NCBI GenBank assembly: GCA_029959085.1 | Contig: JARWIR010000002.1 | Coordinates: forward strand, 42,280,233 to 42,344,232 | From: Nemophila menziesii | Taxonomy: Eukaryota > Streptophyta > Magnoliopsida > Boraginales > Hydrophyllaceae | Reading direction: 5' to 3' | Length of the DNA stretch: 64,000 bases | Shown here: one piece after another, positions 11,330 to 23,424 of the stretch | Position numbering within the stretch: position 1 is the stretch's first letter | Layout of the letters: each line of letters starts with the position of its first letter | Program-made: the position numbers and the translations under genes | Notes under the pieces: generated by a model | Told to the model about the DNA's origin: nothing | Databases searched by the model: none | What the model saw: only the letters and a program-made list of their open reading frames with translations

Positions 11330-12151
11330 CTGTAAATTTAATACATATAACTCAATATATTAATACGTTAAAATAAAATAAATATCTTTCAAGAATTATT
11401 AAAAAAAATGCTATAACCTCGTAATTAGAAAATCCAAATCTATATTATATTGCACCTCAGTTATTAATCTAATTTTTTTTTTGCCTTACACTCTTTCATG
11501 AAAAATTGGCGTATCATGTAATCTCTTTTTCTCTTCGCCATTGTAACCCAATTATCACTTCTCACCAGGTACAAATCTACAATTTAGGGGTATAAGAGAA
11601 GTTATTCTTCTCAACAAATTATAAACTAAGGTCTGCCATTACAATCTACATGAGGTTTATGGTTGTTCGATGATTAATTTGGAATAAATTATCTAAATTT
11701 CAATCTTAATTATACAAAAGGCTTTGGATAAATTAAGCAAGATATTAGTCATTTTTTACTTTTTATGCTAAATTCCATTGTTTTGTTTGGAGGCTGAGTT
11801 GTTAGCTAATTGAGTAACATTAATCATCGACACTTGGGGGTCAGTTGAAGGTAATACCGTCTTACTTCTATTCTCTTTATTCAGGACTTTAATTAGTTAT
11901 TGTATCAGTAATGTTAATATAAAGTGATGGGTTCACGATTTCAATTAGTTTCTCAGTAGGTATATAAATAACCATTTTCAGAACTGAAGAAATACAGAAA
12001 TCTGTATTAAACTTAGACTCAGTAGTTATTGTAATGTTATGAAGAAAAGAAATATTTACCTGATACAGCTTCCTCAACACGTGGTAAAGGCACCGATGTA
12101 TGAAGAATTCAGATAAGGAACAAAAGTCACAATTTGTGTTTAATCTTAAAT

Positions 12152-12325
12152 GTTAAGAAACCAGAGTATTTTTGATAGAGTTAATAAGAACGTGTATTAC
12201 ATAGTAGAAAAAGAGATGGAAATGGTGGTTGTGTGTAATTTTAAATTTAAATAAACCAGAACCTTTCTGATAGAGTTATTAAGATCGTGTATTACATAGT
12301 AGAAAAGGAGAGGGAAATGGTGGTT
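12152..12325. repeat. Pair of ~80-bp direct repeats
   Basis: The text from ccagagtatttttgatagag to gaaatggtggtt recurs about 95 bp later (ccagaacctttctgatagag to gaaatggtggtt), sharing the block cgtgtattacatagtagaaa. Confidence 0.8.
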
Positions 12326-12769
12326 ACAGTTACAAATTCAAATAGATATTGAAGTAGTGGAGAGAGTGGTGGGTTAAAAAAAGGTAAAACATGTGGTCAA
12401 TCTGGAATATATATAGAGAAAAGTGTAATTTGAAACTCCTGAAATAAATATATACTTGGAACAATTGAATGAATATATAATCCTTTGATTTATTGTTGTG
12501 GACCTGGCTGGACCTGCTCACCATTGAAGCTAGCTGTAATTCTTCTTTGTTAATCTAAGCTTTCGAATACTGTTTTCTCAAAATTTCTTTGAAACTATAT
12601 GTAGTATGTAACTAATAGCATTGTGACCCACGTAAAACTAATATTTTTACTGTACTTATACACAGAATTTGAAATGTTAACCCATTTTCTCAAAAAAGGA
12701 AAACCAAAATTTCATAGCATTATGAATGTTTGAATTTATTCTAAGAGATTGTGAACTACTGATTATCGT

Positions 12770-12938
12770 ATATTTGTTGTTTTATTTGCATATTTGGTCT
12801 CTGTGTGGACCGATTATTTTAAACCCATCAACAAATGAAGATTATTCATACATGATTATGGTAGATTTGGTTTTTTATTTGCATCTTAGGTCCCTGTGTG
12901 CACTGATTATTTTAATTGCTTCAACAAATGAAGATAAG
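12770..12938. repeat. Pair of ~83-bp direct repeats
   Basis: Two adjacent copies share tttatttgcat, ggtc(t/c)ctgtgtg and tcaacaaatgaagat, starting near 12,770 and 12,858. The second copy is followed almost at once by the return of array sequence at 12,986. Confidence 0.8.
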
Positions 12939-13765
12939 TCTTAGACTTTTGCAATTATAAAGTATTGATGCTTTAAAAACAGAGTGATTCTTTGGACTTG
13001 CATTGCGGATAGCTTCTGGTGTACAATCTGGTTCGGGAGTTTTGCAAGTGAAGTGCAGCTTCTTCTGGAGTACTCTCAAACATGGAAAAACATTGTAATA
13101 TCTCGAGAAAGCCGTGATAGTGTGCTTCTGTAACTTGTACAACTTGAAATAAATATATTGCAGAGTGATTTATTTATATGATATGTACTTTAAGATCAAA
13201 ATTATTATTCAAATGGAAAGAGTTTAATTTGTCATTTGCTACTGTCCTTAGTGGTTTTGTATGTTGGGTAATACAACGTAAGGGGTATATGGTGCAATTA
13301 AGTACACCAAAAACAATTAGGCACCAATGGAGAAAGTAAATCAAAAAAAAATATTTAATAAAGGTTGTATGAACTTAAGTTCTGAATGATATATACAATA
13401 ATTGTGCAGGAGTTATCAATGATATTAATACAACATTGTAGGAAAAATACTACATTTACAATAGAAAAAAAATAAAATAAAAGAATCTAACTTATTATCA
13501 CACTCTAAAATTGTACAAAATTCATTCAACACTTTTTTTTATCCGTCAGTTTTCATAGCCACCTCTGAATATTCGCGAACATCTCTTGGTCTAACTTTTA
13601 TCAAAGTTATCCTTGTATTATAGGTGAAATTTACAAACATTAAAAACTTTGATTTTGTAACCTAAAATGAGAAAATCACCTAAAAAGGTTAGTCAGATAT
13701 ATAGAAAAAATCACGTAAAAGAATCTGTTACTCACATAATAATTACCCAAAAATTACACCTATAA

Positions 13766-13851
13766 TTAACCCTTCACAGTAAATGTTTTACCACTTCCAA
13801 AAGGTCCTGATCTGGTCATACACAAATCTACAGACATAATTACCCAAGAAT
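13766..13851 (-). pseudogene. Unit D: kinesin-P-loop-like fragment
   Basis: GSGKTFT is retained. One change in the codons before it (ctggtc for ctagtc on the plus strand) is specific to this unit. Confidence 0.42.
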
Positions 13852-13941
13852 CTGTTAATATTGAATTAATATGAAGTGTAAGTAAAAAAAACAACCTATT
13901 ATATATCTCATACCCTTACATACCTGTAAATTATCCATTTA

Positions 13942-14778
13942 TTAGATCACATCAAGTGCTTCTTTATCATTGCGAGTAAAAGGTTTGAGGATAATGAAGG
14001 CCAATATAGGCGCACATCCAAAAACAATAAATGCTGTAAAAGTCACTAATCCGTTCTTTCATGGCTTTTCCGATGATTCATCTGGTGGTAACATACCTTT
14101 CTCAGTTGCCATCTTTTCGTCTACTAATACATCCTTATACTTTGCAAATATGGTCACCACCTAATTCATTAACAATTCAATCATTAATTTATAAATATGA
14201 ATTAATATATCTTTGTATATATAGTTAGTACGTACTGTGGTTGCATCATCAAGATCCATTCCAAGAGCTTGATATTGTTCTAGTAATTGTTGTTTTTGTA
14301 AGGTGGGATGATTGGCTACATCCCATTCTGTGACCGATCTTTCCTTTGCAGCGACGTCATTCTCTGTGCTGCTTGACACGTAATCTCCAAACCCCATTGA
14401 ATTTCCATCAGCCACCAAATTTGCAAATCCCAATACCAGAACATCACCTGTTAAAATTAGCTATAAATTATGCGCTACATGTACACTTGCACCCGTAATT
14501 GATTAATATTCCTGTAATTAATTATATAAGTTACCAGAAGAAAGATGGCCAGCAGAGATGGAAGAAATTAAAGCAAAAGAAGTGATAATAGCATCAAGGC
14601 CTCCATATATAATGCTCTTCACAAATTCACCTTTCCATGGTTCCTTTGGTCTTTCTCGCTCATTCAATCCTTTTTTACCTTTCTCCAATTCTCCATTATT
14701 TTTAGATCCATCCAACAATGGCCTCTTGCTATTACCAGAGCCACCACCATCATCAGCATTATCGTTGTTTCTACCCAT
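13942..14778 (-). pseudogene. Unit D: VIT/CCC1-family copy with nonsense codon in exon 3
   Basis: Exons are 14535-14778, 14236-14447 and 13942-14160. The W of the KPWKNG motif, just before TM3, has become TGA through a single C-to-T change on the plus strand at about 14,060 (cttcc to ctttc). The protein would end before TM3 with only two membrane segments. This unit lies next to the Helitron and is among the more diverged copies. Confidence 0.75.
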
Positions 14779-14914
14779 TCCTTGAAATTTAGATGATCGG
14801 TACAGCTAGATATGTTAGTGTTATATATAATAGATAGATATGTATCATAAACATATACTTCTCTTTCTTTACCAAAAATAGATATATGTAGTAAACATAT
14901 ACATGATAACTTAC

Positions 14915-15396
14915 ATCACATTTTACCATCCATAAAGATTGTTGTTCAACATCTACTGTTCGAACAGAAGGTAATAAAGATTCTTCTTGATCATATCTCG
15001 ATTAGTGCTGTATCCGTAAATCTATTTCAATTTGGATATTTTGGTAATTCTTCTTAAATTAGATAACCTAAGTTACAAAAAAATTCCCCCAAATTAACAC
15101 AATTTCCAGCGTAAGTACCAATTTGTGGACAAAAAAACCGTAAATGAAGTAAAGAGGAGAGAAAATTATGATTAGAGATGATTAGAGAAACGCTAACCGT
15201 CTTCTCCTAAGAATTGCGATCCGGCCCTCCTTTGCTTCAGTATAGGTGCTGGCCGACCACGGCCACCGCCACCACCTCTGTCATCAACATCGGCTTCTTC
15301 TTTAATAAATGAAGACCTTCCCCCTTTCCGAGCAGTTTTGGCGCTGTAATCTTCGTCCTCCTATACTTCCTCATCGTCGTCTCTTCTCCTCGGCAT
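14915..15396 (-). pseudogene. Unit D: SPT5-like 5' fragment
   Basis: Blocks are 15193-15396 and 14915-14996. The codon-12 TAG is retained. One substitution in the acidic stretch (cttcgtcctc for cttcctcctc) changes a Glu to Asp. Confidence 0.68.
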
Positions 15397-16371
15397 AGCT
15401 TGGTTTGATATAACTTAAACGCTTAGTAAATCCGTCATTTTAATTGGGAGTTTCTCCATAACCGTTGAAGAGAATGGAGAAAAAAAATAAGGCGTTTGGG
15501 AATTTTGTAAGAAGTGGAAATGGGAAGTTAAAAAACAGATATTAAGGAAAATAATAAAAATATGTGGATGGTCAAGATCTATTTAAGATGCCAGATTCTT
15601 TGGACTTACATTGCGGATAGCTTCTGGTGTACAATCTGGTTCGGGAGTTTTGCAAGTGAAGTGCAGCTTCTTCTGGAGTACTCTCAAACATGGAAAAACA
15701 TTGTAATATCTCGAGAAAGCCGTGATAGTGTGCTTCTGTAACTTGTACACCTTGAAATAAATATATTGCAGAGTGATTGATTTTTATGATATGTACTTTA
15801 AGATCAAAATTATTATTCAAATGGAAAGAGTTTAATTTGTCATTTGCTACTGTCCATAGTGGTTTTGTATGTTGGGTAATACAACGTAAGGGGTATATGG
15901 TGCAATTAAGTACACCAAAAACAATTAGGCACCAATGGAGAAAGTAAATCAAAAAAAAATATTTAATAAAGGTTGTTTGAACTTAAGTTCTGAATGATAT
16001 ATACAATAATTGTGCAGGAGTTATCAATGATATTAATACAACATTGTAGGAAAAATACTACATTTACAATAGAAAAAAATAAAATAAAAGAATCTAACTT
16101 ATTATCACACTCCAAAATTGTACAAAATTCATTCAACACATTTTTTTTATCCGTCAGTTTTCATAGCCACCTCTGAATATTCGCGAACATCTCTTGTCTA
16201 ACTTTTATCAAAGTTATCCTTGTATCACAGTTGCAATTTACAAACATTAAAAACTTTGATTTTGTAACCTAAAATGAGAAAATCACCTAAGAAGGTTAGT
16301 CAGATATATAGAAAAATCACGTAAAAGAATCTGTTACTCACATAATAATTACCCAAAAATTACACCTATAA

Positions 16372-16457
16372 TTAACCCTTCACAGTAAATGTTTTACCAC
16401 TTCCAAAAGGTCCTGATCTAGTCATACACAAATCTACAGACATAATTACCCAAGAAT
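16372..16457 (-). pseudogene. Unit E: kinesin-P-loop-like fragment
   Basis: GSGKTFT and the acceptor are retained. Confidence 0.42.
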
Positions 16458-16547
16458 CTGTTAATATTGAATTAATATGAAGTGTAAGTAAAAAAAACAA
16501 CCTATTATATATCTCATACCCTTACATACATGTAAATTATCCATTTA

Positions 16548-17382
16548 TTAGATCACATCAAGTGCTTCTTTATCATTGCGAGTAAAAGATTTGAGGATAA
16601 TGAAGGCCAATATAGGCGCACATCCAAAAACAATAAATGCTGTAAAAGTCACTAATCCGTTCTTCCATTGCTTTTCCGATGATTCATCTGGTGGTAACAT
16701 ACCTTTCTCAGTTGCCATCTTTTCGTCTACTAATACATCCTTATACTTTGCAAATATGGTCACCACCTAATTCATTAACAATTCAATCATTAATTTATAA
16801 ATATGAATTAATATTATAGTATATATAATTAGTACGTACTGTGGTTGCATCATCAAGATCCATTCCAAGAGCTTGATATTGTTCTAGTAATTGTTGTTTT
16901 TGTAAGGTGGGATGATTGGCTACATCCCATTCTGTGACCGATCTTTCCTTTGCAGCCACGTCATTCTCTGTGCTGCTTGACACGTAATCTCCAAACCCCA
17001 TTGTATTTCCATCAGCCACCAAATTTGCAAATCCCAATACCAGAACATCACCTGTTAAAATTAGCTATAAATTATGCGCTACATGTACACTTGCACCCGT
17101 AATTGATTAATATTCCTGTAATTAATTATATAAGTTACCAGAAGAAAGATGGCCAGCAGAGATGGAAGAAATTAAAGCAAAAGAAGTGACAATAGCATCA
17201 AGGCCTCCATATATAATGCTCTTCACAAATTCACCTTTCCATGGTTCCTTTGGTCTTTCTCGCTCATGCAATCCTTTTTTACCTTTCTCCAATTCTCCAT
17301 TATTTTTAGATCCATCCAACAATGGCCTCTTGCTATTTCCAGAGCCACCACCATCATCAGCATTATCGTTGTTTCTACCCAT
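16548..17382 (-). CDS. Unit E: shortened VIT/CCC1-family gene copy
   Basis: Exons are 17139-17382, 16840-17051 and 16548-16766; the spliced frame is open for 224 residues. Its mark is Q for P before WKNG in exon 3. The donor-like site beyond the stop has changed: cctg became catg at about 16,530, so the AG before the GTATGT site in the other units is altered. Confidence 0.7.
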
Positions 17383-17518
17383 TCCTTGAAATTTAGATGA
17401 TCGGTACAGCTAGATATGTTAGTATTATATATAATAGATAGATATGTATCATAAACATATACTTCTCTTTCTTTACCAAAAATAGATATATGTAGTAAAC
17501 ATATACATGATAACTTAC

Positions 17519-18000
17519 ATCACATTTTACCATCCATAAAGATTGTTGTTCAACATCTACTGTTCGAACAGAAGGTAATAAAGATTCTTCTTGATCATAT
17601 CTCGATTAGTGCTGTATCCGTAAATCTATTTCAATTTGGATATTTTGGTAATTCTTCTTAAATTAGATAACCTAAGTTACAAAAAAATTCCCCCAAATTA
17701 ACACAATTTCCAGCGTAAGTACCAATTTGTGGACAAAAAAACCGTAAATGAAGTAAAGAGGAGAGAAAATTATGATTAGAGATGATTAGAGAAACGCTAA
17801 CCGTCTTCTCCTAGGAATTGCGATCCGGCCCTCCTTTGCTTCAGTATAGGTGCTGGCCGACCACGGCCAACGCCACCACCTCTGTCATCAACATCGGCTT
17901 CTTCTTCAATAAATGAAGACCTTCCCCCTTTCCGAGCAGTTTTGGCGCTGTAATCTTCCTCCTCCTATACTTCCTCATCGTCGTCTCTTCTCCTCGGCAT
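17519..18000 (-). pseudogene. Unit E: SPT5-like 5' fragment
   Basis: Blocks are 17797-18000 and 17519-17600. The codon-12 TAG is retained; the KCD variant precedes the GTAAGT donor, as in unit B. Confidence 0.68.
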
Positions 18001-18975
18001 AGCTTGGTTTGATATAACTTAAACGCTTAGTAAATCCGTCATTTTAATTGGGAGTTTCTCCATAACCGTTGAAGAGAATGGAGAAAAAAATAAGGCGTTT
18101 GGGAATTTTGTAAGAAGTGGAAATGGGAAGTTAAAAAACAGATATTAAGGAAAATAATAAAAATATGTGGATGGTCAAGATCTATTTAAGATGTCAGATT
18201 CTTTGGACTTACATTGCGGATAGCTTCTGGTGTACAATCTGGTTCGGGAGTTTTGCAAGTGAAGTGCAGCTTCTTCTGGAGTACTCTCAAATATGGAAAA
18301 ACATTGTAATATCTCGAGAAAGCCGTGATAGTGTGCTTCTGTAACTTGTACACCTTGAAATAAATATATTGCAGAGTGATTGATTTTTATGATATGTACT
18401 TTAAGATCAAAATTATTATTCAAATGGAAAGAGTTTAATTTGTCATTTGCTACTGTCCATAGTGGTTTTGTATGTTGGGTAATACAACGTAAGGGGTATA
18501 TGGTGCAATTAAGTACACCAAAAACAATTAGGCACCAATGGAGAAAGTAAATCAAAAAAAAATATTTAATAAAGGTTGTATGAACTTAAGTTCTGAATGA
18601 TATATACAATAATTGTGCAGGAGTTATCAATGATATTAATACAACATTGTAGGAAAAATACTACATTTACAATAGAAAATAATAAAATAAAAGAATCTAA
18701 CTTATTATCACACTCCAAAATTGTACAAAATTCATTCAACACATTTTTTTTATCCGTCAGTTTTCATAGCCACCTCTGAATATTCGCGAACATCTCTTGG
18801 TCTAACTACATCAAAGTTATCCTTGTATCACAGTTGCAATTTACAAACATTAAAAACTTTGATTTTGTAACCTAAAATGAGAAAATCACCTAAAAAGGTT
18901 AGTCAGATATATAGAAAAAATTACGTAAAAGAATCTGTTACTCACATAATAATTACCCAAAAATTACACCTATAA

Positions 18976-19061
18976 TTAACCCTTCACAGTAAATGTTTTA
19001 CCACTTCCAAAAGGTCCTGATCTAGTCATACACAAATCTACAGACATAATTACCCAAGAAT
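18976..19061 (-). pseudogene. Unit F: kinesin-P-loop-like fragment
   Basis: GSGKTFT and the acceptor are retained. Confidence 0.42.
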
Positions 19062-19151
19062 CTGTTAATATTGAATTAATATGAAGTGTAAGTAAAAAAA
19101 ACAACCTATTATATATCTCATACCCTTACATACCTGTAAATTATCCATTTA

Positions 19152-19988
19152 TTAGATCACATCAAGTGCTTCTTTATCATTGCGAGTAAAAGATTTGAGG
19201 ATAATGAAGGCCAATATAGGCGCACATCCAAAAACAATAAATGCTGTAAAAGTCACTAATCCGTTCTTCCATGGCTTTTCCGATGATTCATCTGGTGGTA
19301 ACATACCTTTCTCAGTTGCCATCTTTTCGTCTACTAATACATCCTTATACTTTGCAAATATGTTCACCACCTAATTCATTAACAATTCAATCATTAATTT
19401 ATAAATATGAATTAATATATCTTAGTATATATAATTAGTACGTACTGTGGTTGCATCATCAAGATCCATTCCAAGAGCTTGATATTGTTCTAGTAATTGT
19501 TGTTTTTGCAAGGTGGGATGATTGGCTACATCCCATTCTGTGACCGATCTTTCTTTTGCAGCCACGTCATTCTCTGTGCTGCTTGACATGTAATCTCCAA
19601 ACCCCATTGAATTTCCATCAGCCACCAAATTTGCAAATCCCAATACCAGAACATCACCTGTTAAAATTAGCTATAAATTATGCGCTACATGTACACTTGC
19701 ACCCGTAATTGATTAATATTCCTGTAATTAATTATATAAGTTACCAGAAGAAAGATGGCCAGCAGAGATGGAAGAAATTAAAGCAAAAGAAGTGACAATA
19801 GCATCAAGGCCTCCATATATAATGCTCTTCACAAATTCACCTTTCCATGGTTCCTTTGGTCTTTCTCGCTCATGCAATCCTTTTTTACCTTTCTCCAATT
19901 CTCCATTATTTTTAGATCCATCCAACAATGGCCTCTTGCTATTTCCAGAGCCACCACCATCATCAGCATTATCGTTGTTTCTACCCAT
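19152..19988 (-). CDS. Unit F: shortened VIT/CCC1-family gene copy
   Basis: Exons are 19745-19988, 19446-19657 and 19152-19370; the spliced frame is open. Exon 3 begins V-N-I-F rather than V-T-I-F, shared with units C and G, and exon 2 has M for V (DYMSS), shared with C and G. Exon 1 has the H variant shared with B and E. The copy is therefore a mosaic of the two unit types. Confidence 0.72.
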
Positions 19989-20124
19989 TCCTTGAAATTT
20001 AGATGATCGGTACAGCTAGATATGTTAGTGTTATATATAATAGATAGATATGTATCATAAACATATACTTCTCTTTCTTTACCAAAAATAGATATATGTA
20101 GTAAACATATACATGATAACTTAC

Positions 20125-20606
20125 ATCACATTTTACCATCCATAAAGATTGTTGTTCAACATCTACTGTTCGAACAGAAGGTAATAAAGATTCTTCTTGA
20201 TCATATCTCGATTAGTGCTGTATCCGTAAATCTATTTCAATTTGGATATTTTGGTAATTCTTCTTAAATTAGATAACCTAAGTTACAAAAAAATTCCCCC
20301 AAATTAACACAATTTCCAGCGTAAGTACCAATTTGTGGACAAAAAAACCGTAAATGAAGTAAAGAGGAGAGAAAATTATGATTAGAGATGATTAGAGAAA
20401 CGCTAACCGTCTTCTCCTAGGAATTGCGATCCGGCCCTCCTTTGCTTCAGTATAGGTGCTGGCCGACCACGGCCAACGCCACCACCTCTGTCATCAACAT
20501 CGGCTTCTTCTTCAATAAATGAAGACCTTCCCCCTTTCCGAGCAGTTTTGGCGCTGTAATCTTCCTCCTCCTATACTTCCTCATCGTCGTCTCTTCTCCT
20601 CGGCAT
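20125..20606 (-). pseudogene. Unit F: SPT5-like 5' fragment
   Basis: Blocks are 20403-20606 and 20125-20206. The codon-12 TAG is retained. The sequence is nearly the same as unit E, including the ggccaacgcc variant in the Gly-rich stretch. Confidence 0.68.
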
Positions 20607-21580
20607 AGCTTGGTTTGATATAACTTAAACGCTTAGTAAATCCGTCATTTTAATTGGGAGTTTCTCCATAACCGTTGAAGAGAATGGAGAAAAAAATAAG
20701 GCGTTTGGGAATTTTGTAAGAAGTGGAAATGGGAAGTTAAAAAACAGATATTAAGGAAAATAATAAAAATATGTGGATGGTCAAGATCTATTTAAGATGT
20801 CAGATTCTTTGGACTTACATTGCGGATAGCTTCTGGTGTACAATCTGGTTCGGGAGTTTTGCAAGTGAAGTGCAGCTTCTTCTGGAGTACTCTCAAATAT
20901 GGAAAAACATTGTAATATCTCGAGAAAGCCGTGATAGTGTGCTTCTGTAACTTGTACACCTTGAAATAAATATATTGCAGAGTGATTGATTTTTATGATA
21001 TGTACTTTAAGATCAAAATTATTATTCAAATGGAAAGAGTTTAATTTGTCATTTGCTACTGTCCATAGTGGTTTTGTATGTTGGGTAATACAACGTAAGG
21101 GGTATATGGTGCAATTAAGTACACCAAAAACAATTAGGCACCAATGGAGAAAGTAAATCAAAAAAAATATTTAATAAAGGTTGTATGAACTTAAGTTCTG
21201 AATGATATATACAATAATTGTGCAGGAGTTATCAATGATATTAATACAACATTGTAGGAAAAATACTACATTTACAATAGAAAATAATAAAATAAAAGAA
21301 TCTAACTTATTATCACACTCCAAAATTGTACAAAATTCATTCAACACATTTTTTTTATCCGTCAGTTTTCATAGCCACCTCTGAATATTCGCGAACATCT
21401 CTTGGTCTAACTACATCAAAGTTATCCTTGTATCACAGTTGCAATTTACAAACATTAAAAACTTTGATTTTGTAACCTAAAATGAGAAAATCACCTAAAA
21501 AGGTTAGTCAGATATATAGAAAAAATTACGTAAAAGAATCTGTTACTCACATAATAATTACCCAAAAATTACACCTATAA

Positions 21581-21666
21581 TTAACCCTTCACAGTAAATG
21601 TTTTACCACTTCCAAAAGGTCCTGATCTAGTCATACACAAATCTACAGACATAATTACCCAAGAAT
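21581..21666 (-). pseudogene. Unit G: kinesin-P-loop-like fragment
   Basis: GSGKTFT and the acceptor are retained. Confidence 0.42.
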
Positions 21667-21756
21667 CTGTTAATATTGAATTAATATGAAGTGTAAGTAA
21701 AAAAAACAACCTATTATATATCTCATACCCTTACATACCTGTAAATTATCCATTTA

Positions 21757-22593
21757 TTAGATCACATCAAGTGCTTCTTTATCATTGCGAGTAAAAGATT
21801 TGAGGATAATGAAGGCCAATATAGGCGCACATCCAAAAACAATAAATGCTGTAAAAGTCACTAATCCGTTCTTCCATGGCTTTTCCGATGATTCATCTGG
21901 TGGTAACATACCTTTCTCAGTTGCCATCTTTTCGTCTACTAATACATCCTTATACTTTGCAAATATGTTCACCACCTAATTCATTAACAATTCAATCATT
22001 AATTTATAAATATGAATTAATATATCTTAGTATATATAATTAGTACGTACTGTGGTTGCATCATCAAGATCCATTCCAAGAGCTTGATATTGTTCTAGTA
22101 ATTATTGTTTTTGCAAGGTGGGATGATTGGCTACATCCCATTCTGTGACCGATCTTTCTTTTGCAGCCACGTCATTCTCTGTGCTGCTTGACATGTAATC
22201 TCCAAACCCCATTGAATTTCCATCAGCCACCAAATTTGCAAATCCCAATACCAGAACATCACCTGTTAAAATTAGCTATAAATTATGTGCTACATGTACA
22301 CTTGCACCCGTAATTGATTAATATTCCTGTAATTAATTATATAAGTTACCAGAAGAAAGATGGCCAGCAGAGATGGAAGAAATTAAAGCAAAAGAAGTGA
22401 CAATAGCATCAAGGCCTCCATATATAATGCTCTTCACAAATTCACCTTTCCATGGTTCCTTTGGTCTTTCGCGCTCATTCAATCCTTTTTTACCTTTCTC
22501 CAATTCTCCATTATTTTTAGATCCATCCAACAATGGCCTCTTGCTATTTCCAGAGCCACCACCATCATCAGCATTATCGTTGTTTCTACCCAT
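21757..22593 (-). pseudogene. Unit G: VIT/CCC1-family copy with nonsense codon in exon 2
   Basis: Exons are 22350-22593, 22051-22262 and 21757-21975. In exon 2 a Gln codon of the TLQKQQLLEQ segment has become TAA (plus-strand attattg at about 22,102 instead of attgttg). The frame ends in the cytosolic domain, leaving TM1 and TM2 only. Exons 1 and 3 are intact. This is the last unit of the array. Confidence 0.75.
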
Positions 22594-22729
22594 TCCTTGA
22601 AATTTAGATGATCGGTACAGCTCGATATGTTCGTGTTATATATAATAGATAGATATGTATCATAAACATATACTTCTCTTTCTTTACCAAAAATAGATAT
22701 ATGTAGTAAACATATACATGATAACTTAC

Positions 22730-23211
22730 AGCACATTTTACCATCCATAAAGATTGTTGTTCAACATCTACTGTTCGAACAGAAGGTAATAAAGATTCTT
22801 CTTGATCATATCTCGATTAGTGCTGTATCCGTAAATCTATTTCAATTTGGATATTTTGGTAATTCTTCTTAAATTAGATAACGTAAGTTACAAAAAAATT
22901 CACCCAAATTAACACAATTTCCAGCGTAAGTACCAATTTGTGGACAAAAAAACCGTAAATGAAGTAAAGAGGAGAGAAAATTATGATTAGAGATGATTAG
23001 AGAAACGCTAACCGTCTTCGCCTAAGAATTGCGATCTGGCCCTCCTTTGCTTCAGTATAGGTGCTGGCCGACCACGGCCACCGCCACCACCTCTGTCATC
23101 AACATCGGCTTCTTCTTCAATAAATGAAGACCTTCCCCCTTTCCGAGCAGTTTTGGCGCTATAATCTTCCTCCTCCTATACTTCCTCATCGTCGTCTCTT
23201 CTCCTCGGCAT
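22730..23211 (-). pseudogene. Unit G: SPT5-like 5' fragment
   Basis: Blocks are 23008-23211 and 22730-22811. The codon-12 TAG is retained and the donor context is of the unit A type (KCA). Upstream, toward 23.45 kb, this copy carries a 56-bp tandem duplication. Confidence 0.68.
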
Positions 23212-23312
23212 AGCTTGGTTTGATATAACTTAAACGCTTAGTAAATCCGTCATTTTAATTAGGAGTTTCTCCATAACCGTTGAAGAGAATGGAGAAAAAT
23301 AATAAGGCGTTT

Positions 23313-23424
23313 GGGAATTTTGTAAGAAGTGGAAATGGGAAGTTAAAAAACAGATATTAAGGAAAATAGGGAATTTTGTAAGAAGTGGAAATGGGAAGTT
23401 AAAAAACAGATATTAAGGAAAATA
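23313..23424. repeat. 56-bp local tandem duplication in last array unit
   Basis: The segment from gggaattttgtaagaag to ggaaaata occurs twice in a row (second copy from 23,369), only in unit G. It lies in the AT-rich region upstream of the SPT5-like ATG and close to the right edge of the array. Confidence 0.9.

Larger units (their letters stand above)
7201..12985 (-). mobile_element. Truncated Helitron inside array unit C/D
   Basis: The unit sequence stops at 7200 and resumes at 12,986 after a gap equal to positions 1989-2381 of unit A, so about 393 bp of unit are replaced by 5,785 bp. The insert encodes a Helitron Rep/helicase on the minus strand. Its 3' part (most of the helicase and the hairpin/CTRR end) is absent, because the coding frame is cut at 7201. 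I could not identify a convincing 5' TC terminus at the 12,985 side. This is therefore a 5'-biased Helitron fragment bounded by rearrangement junctions rather than a clean insertion. Confidence 0.85.
11330..12985. other. Non-coding 5' part of the Helitron insert
   Basis: It is AT-rich sequence upstream of the Rep/helicase gene. Apart from a possible small 5' exon at 11,490-11,541, I see no convincing coding sequence. It holds two pairs of short direct repeats, listed separately. It is presumably the leader and promoter of the element. Confidence 0.5.

Noticed and set aside
7201..12985. Clean Helitron insertion between A and T
   Set aside because: The unit has lost about 393 bp and the helicase is cut mid-gene, so at least one end is a rearrangement junction.
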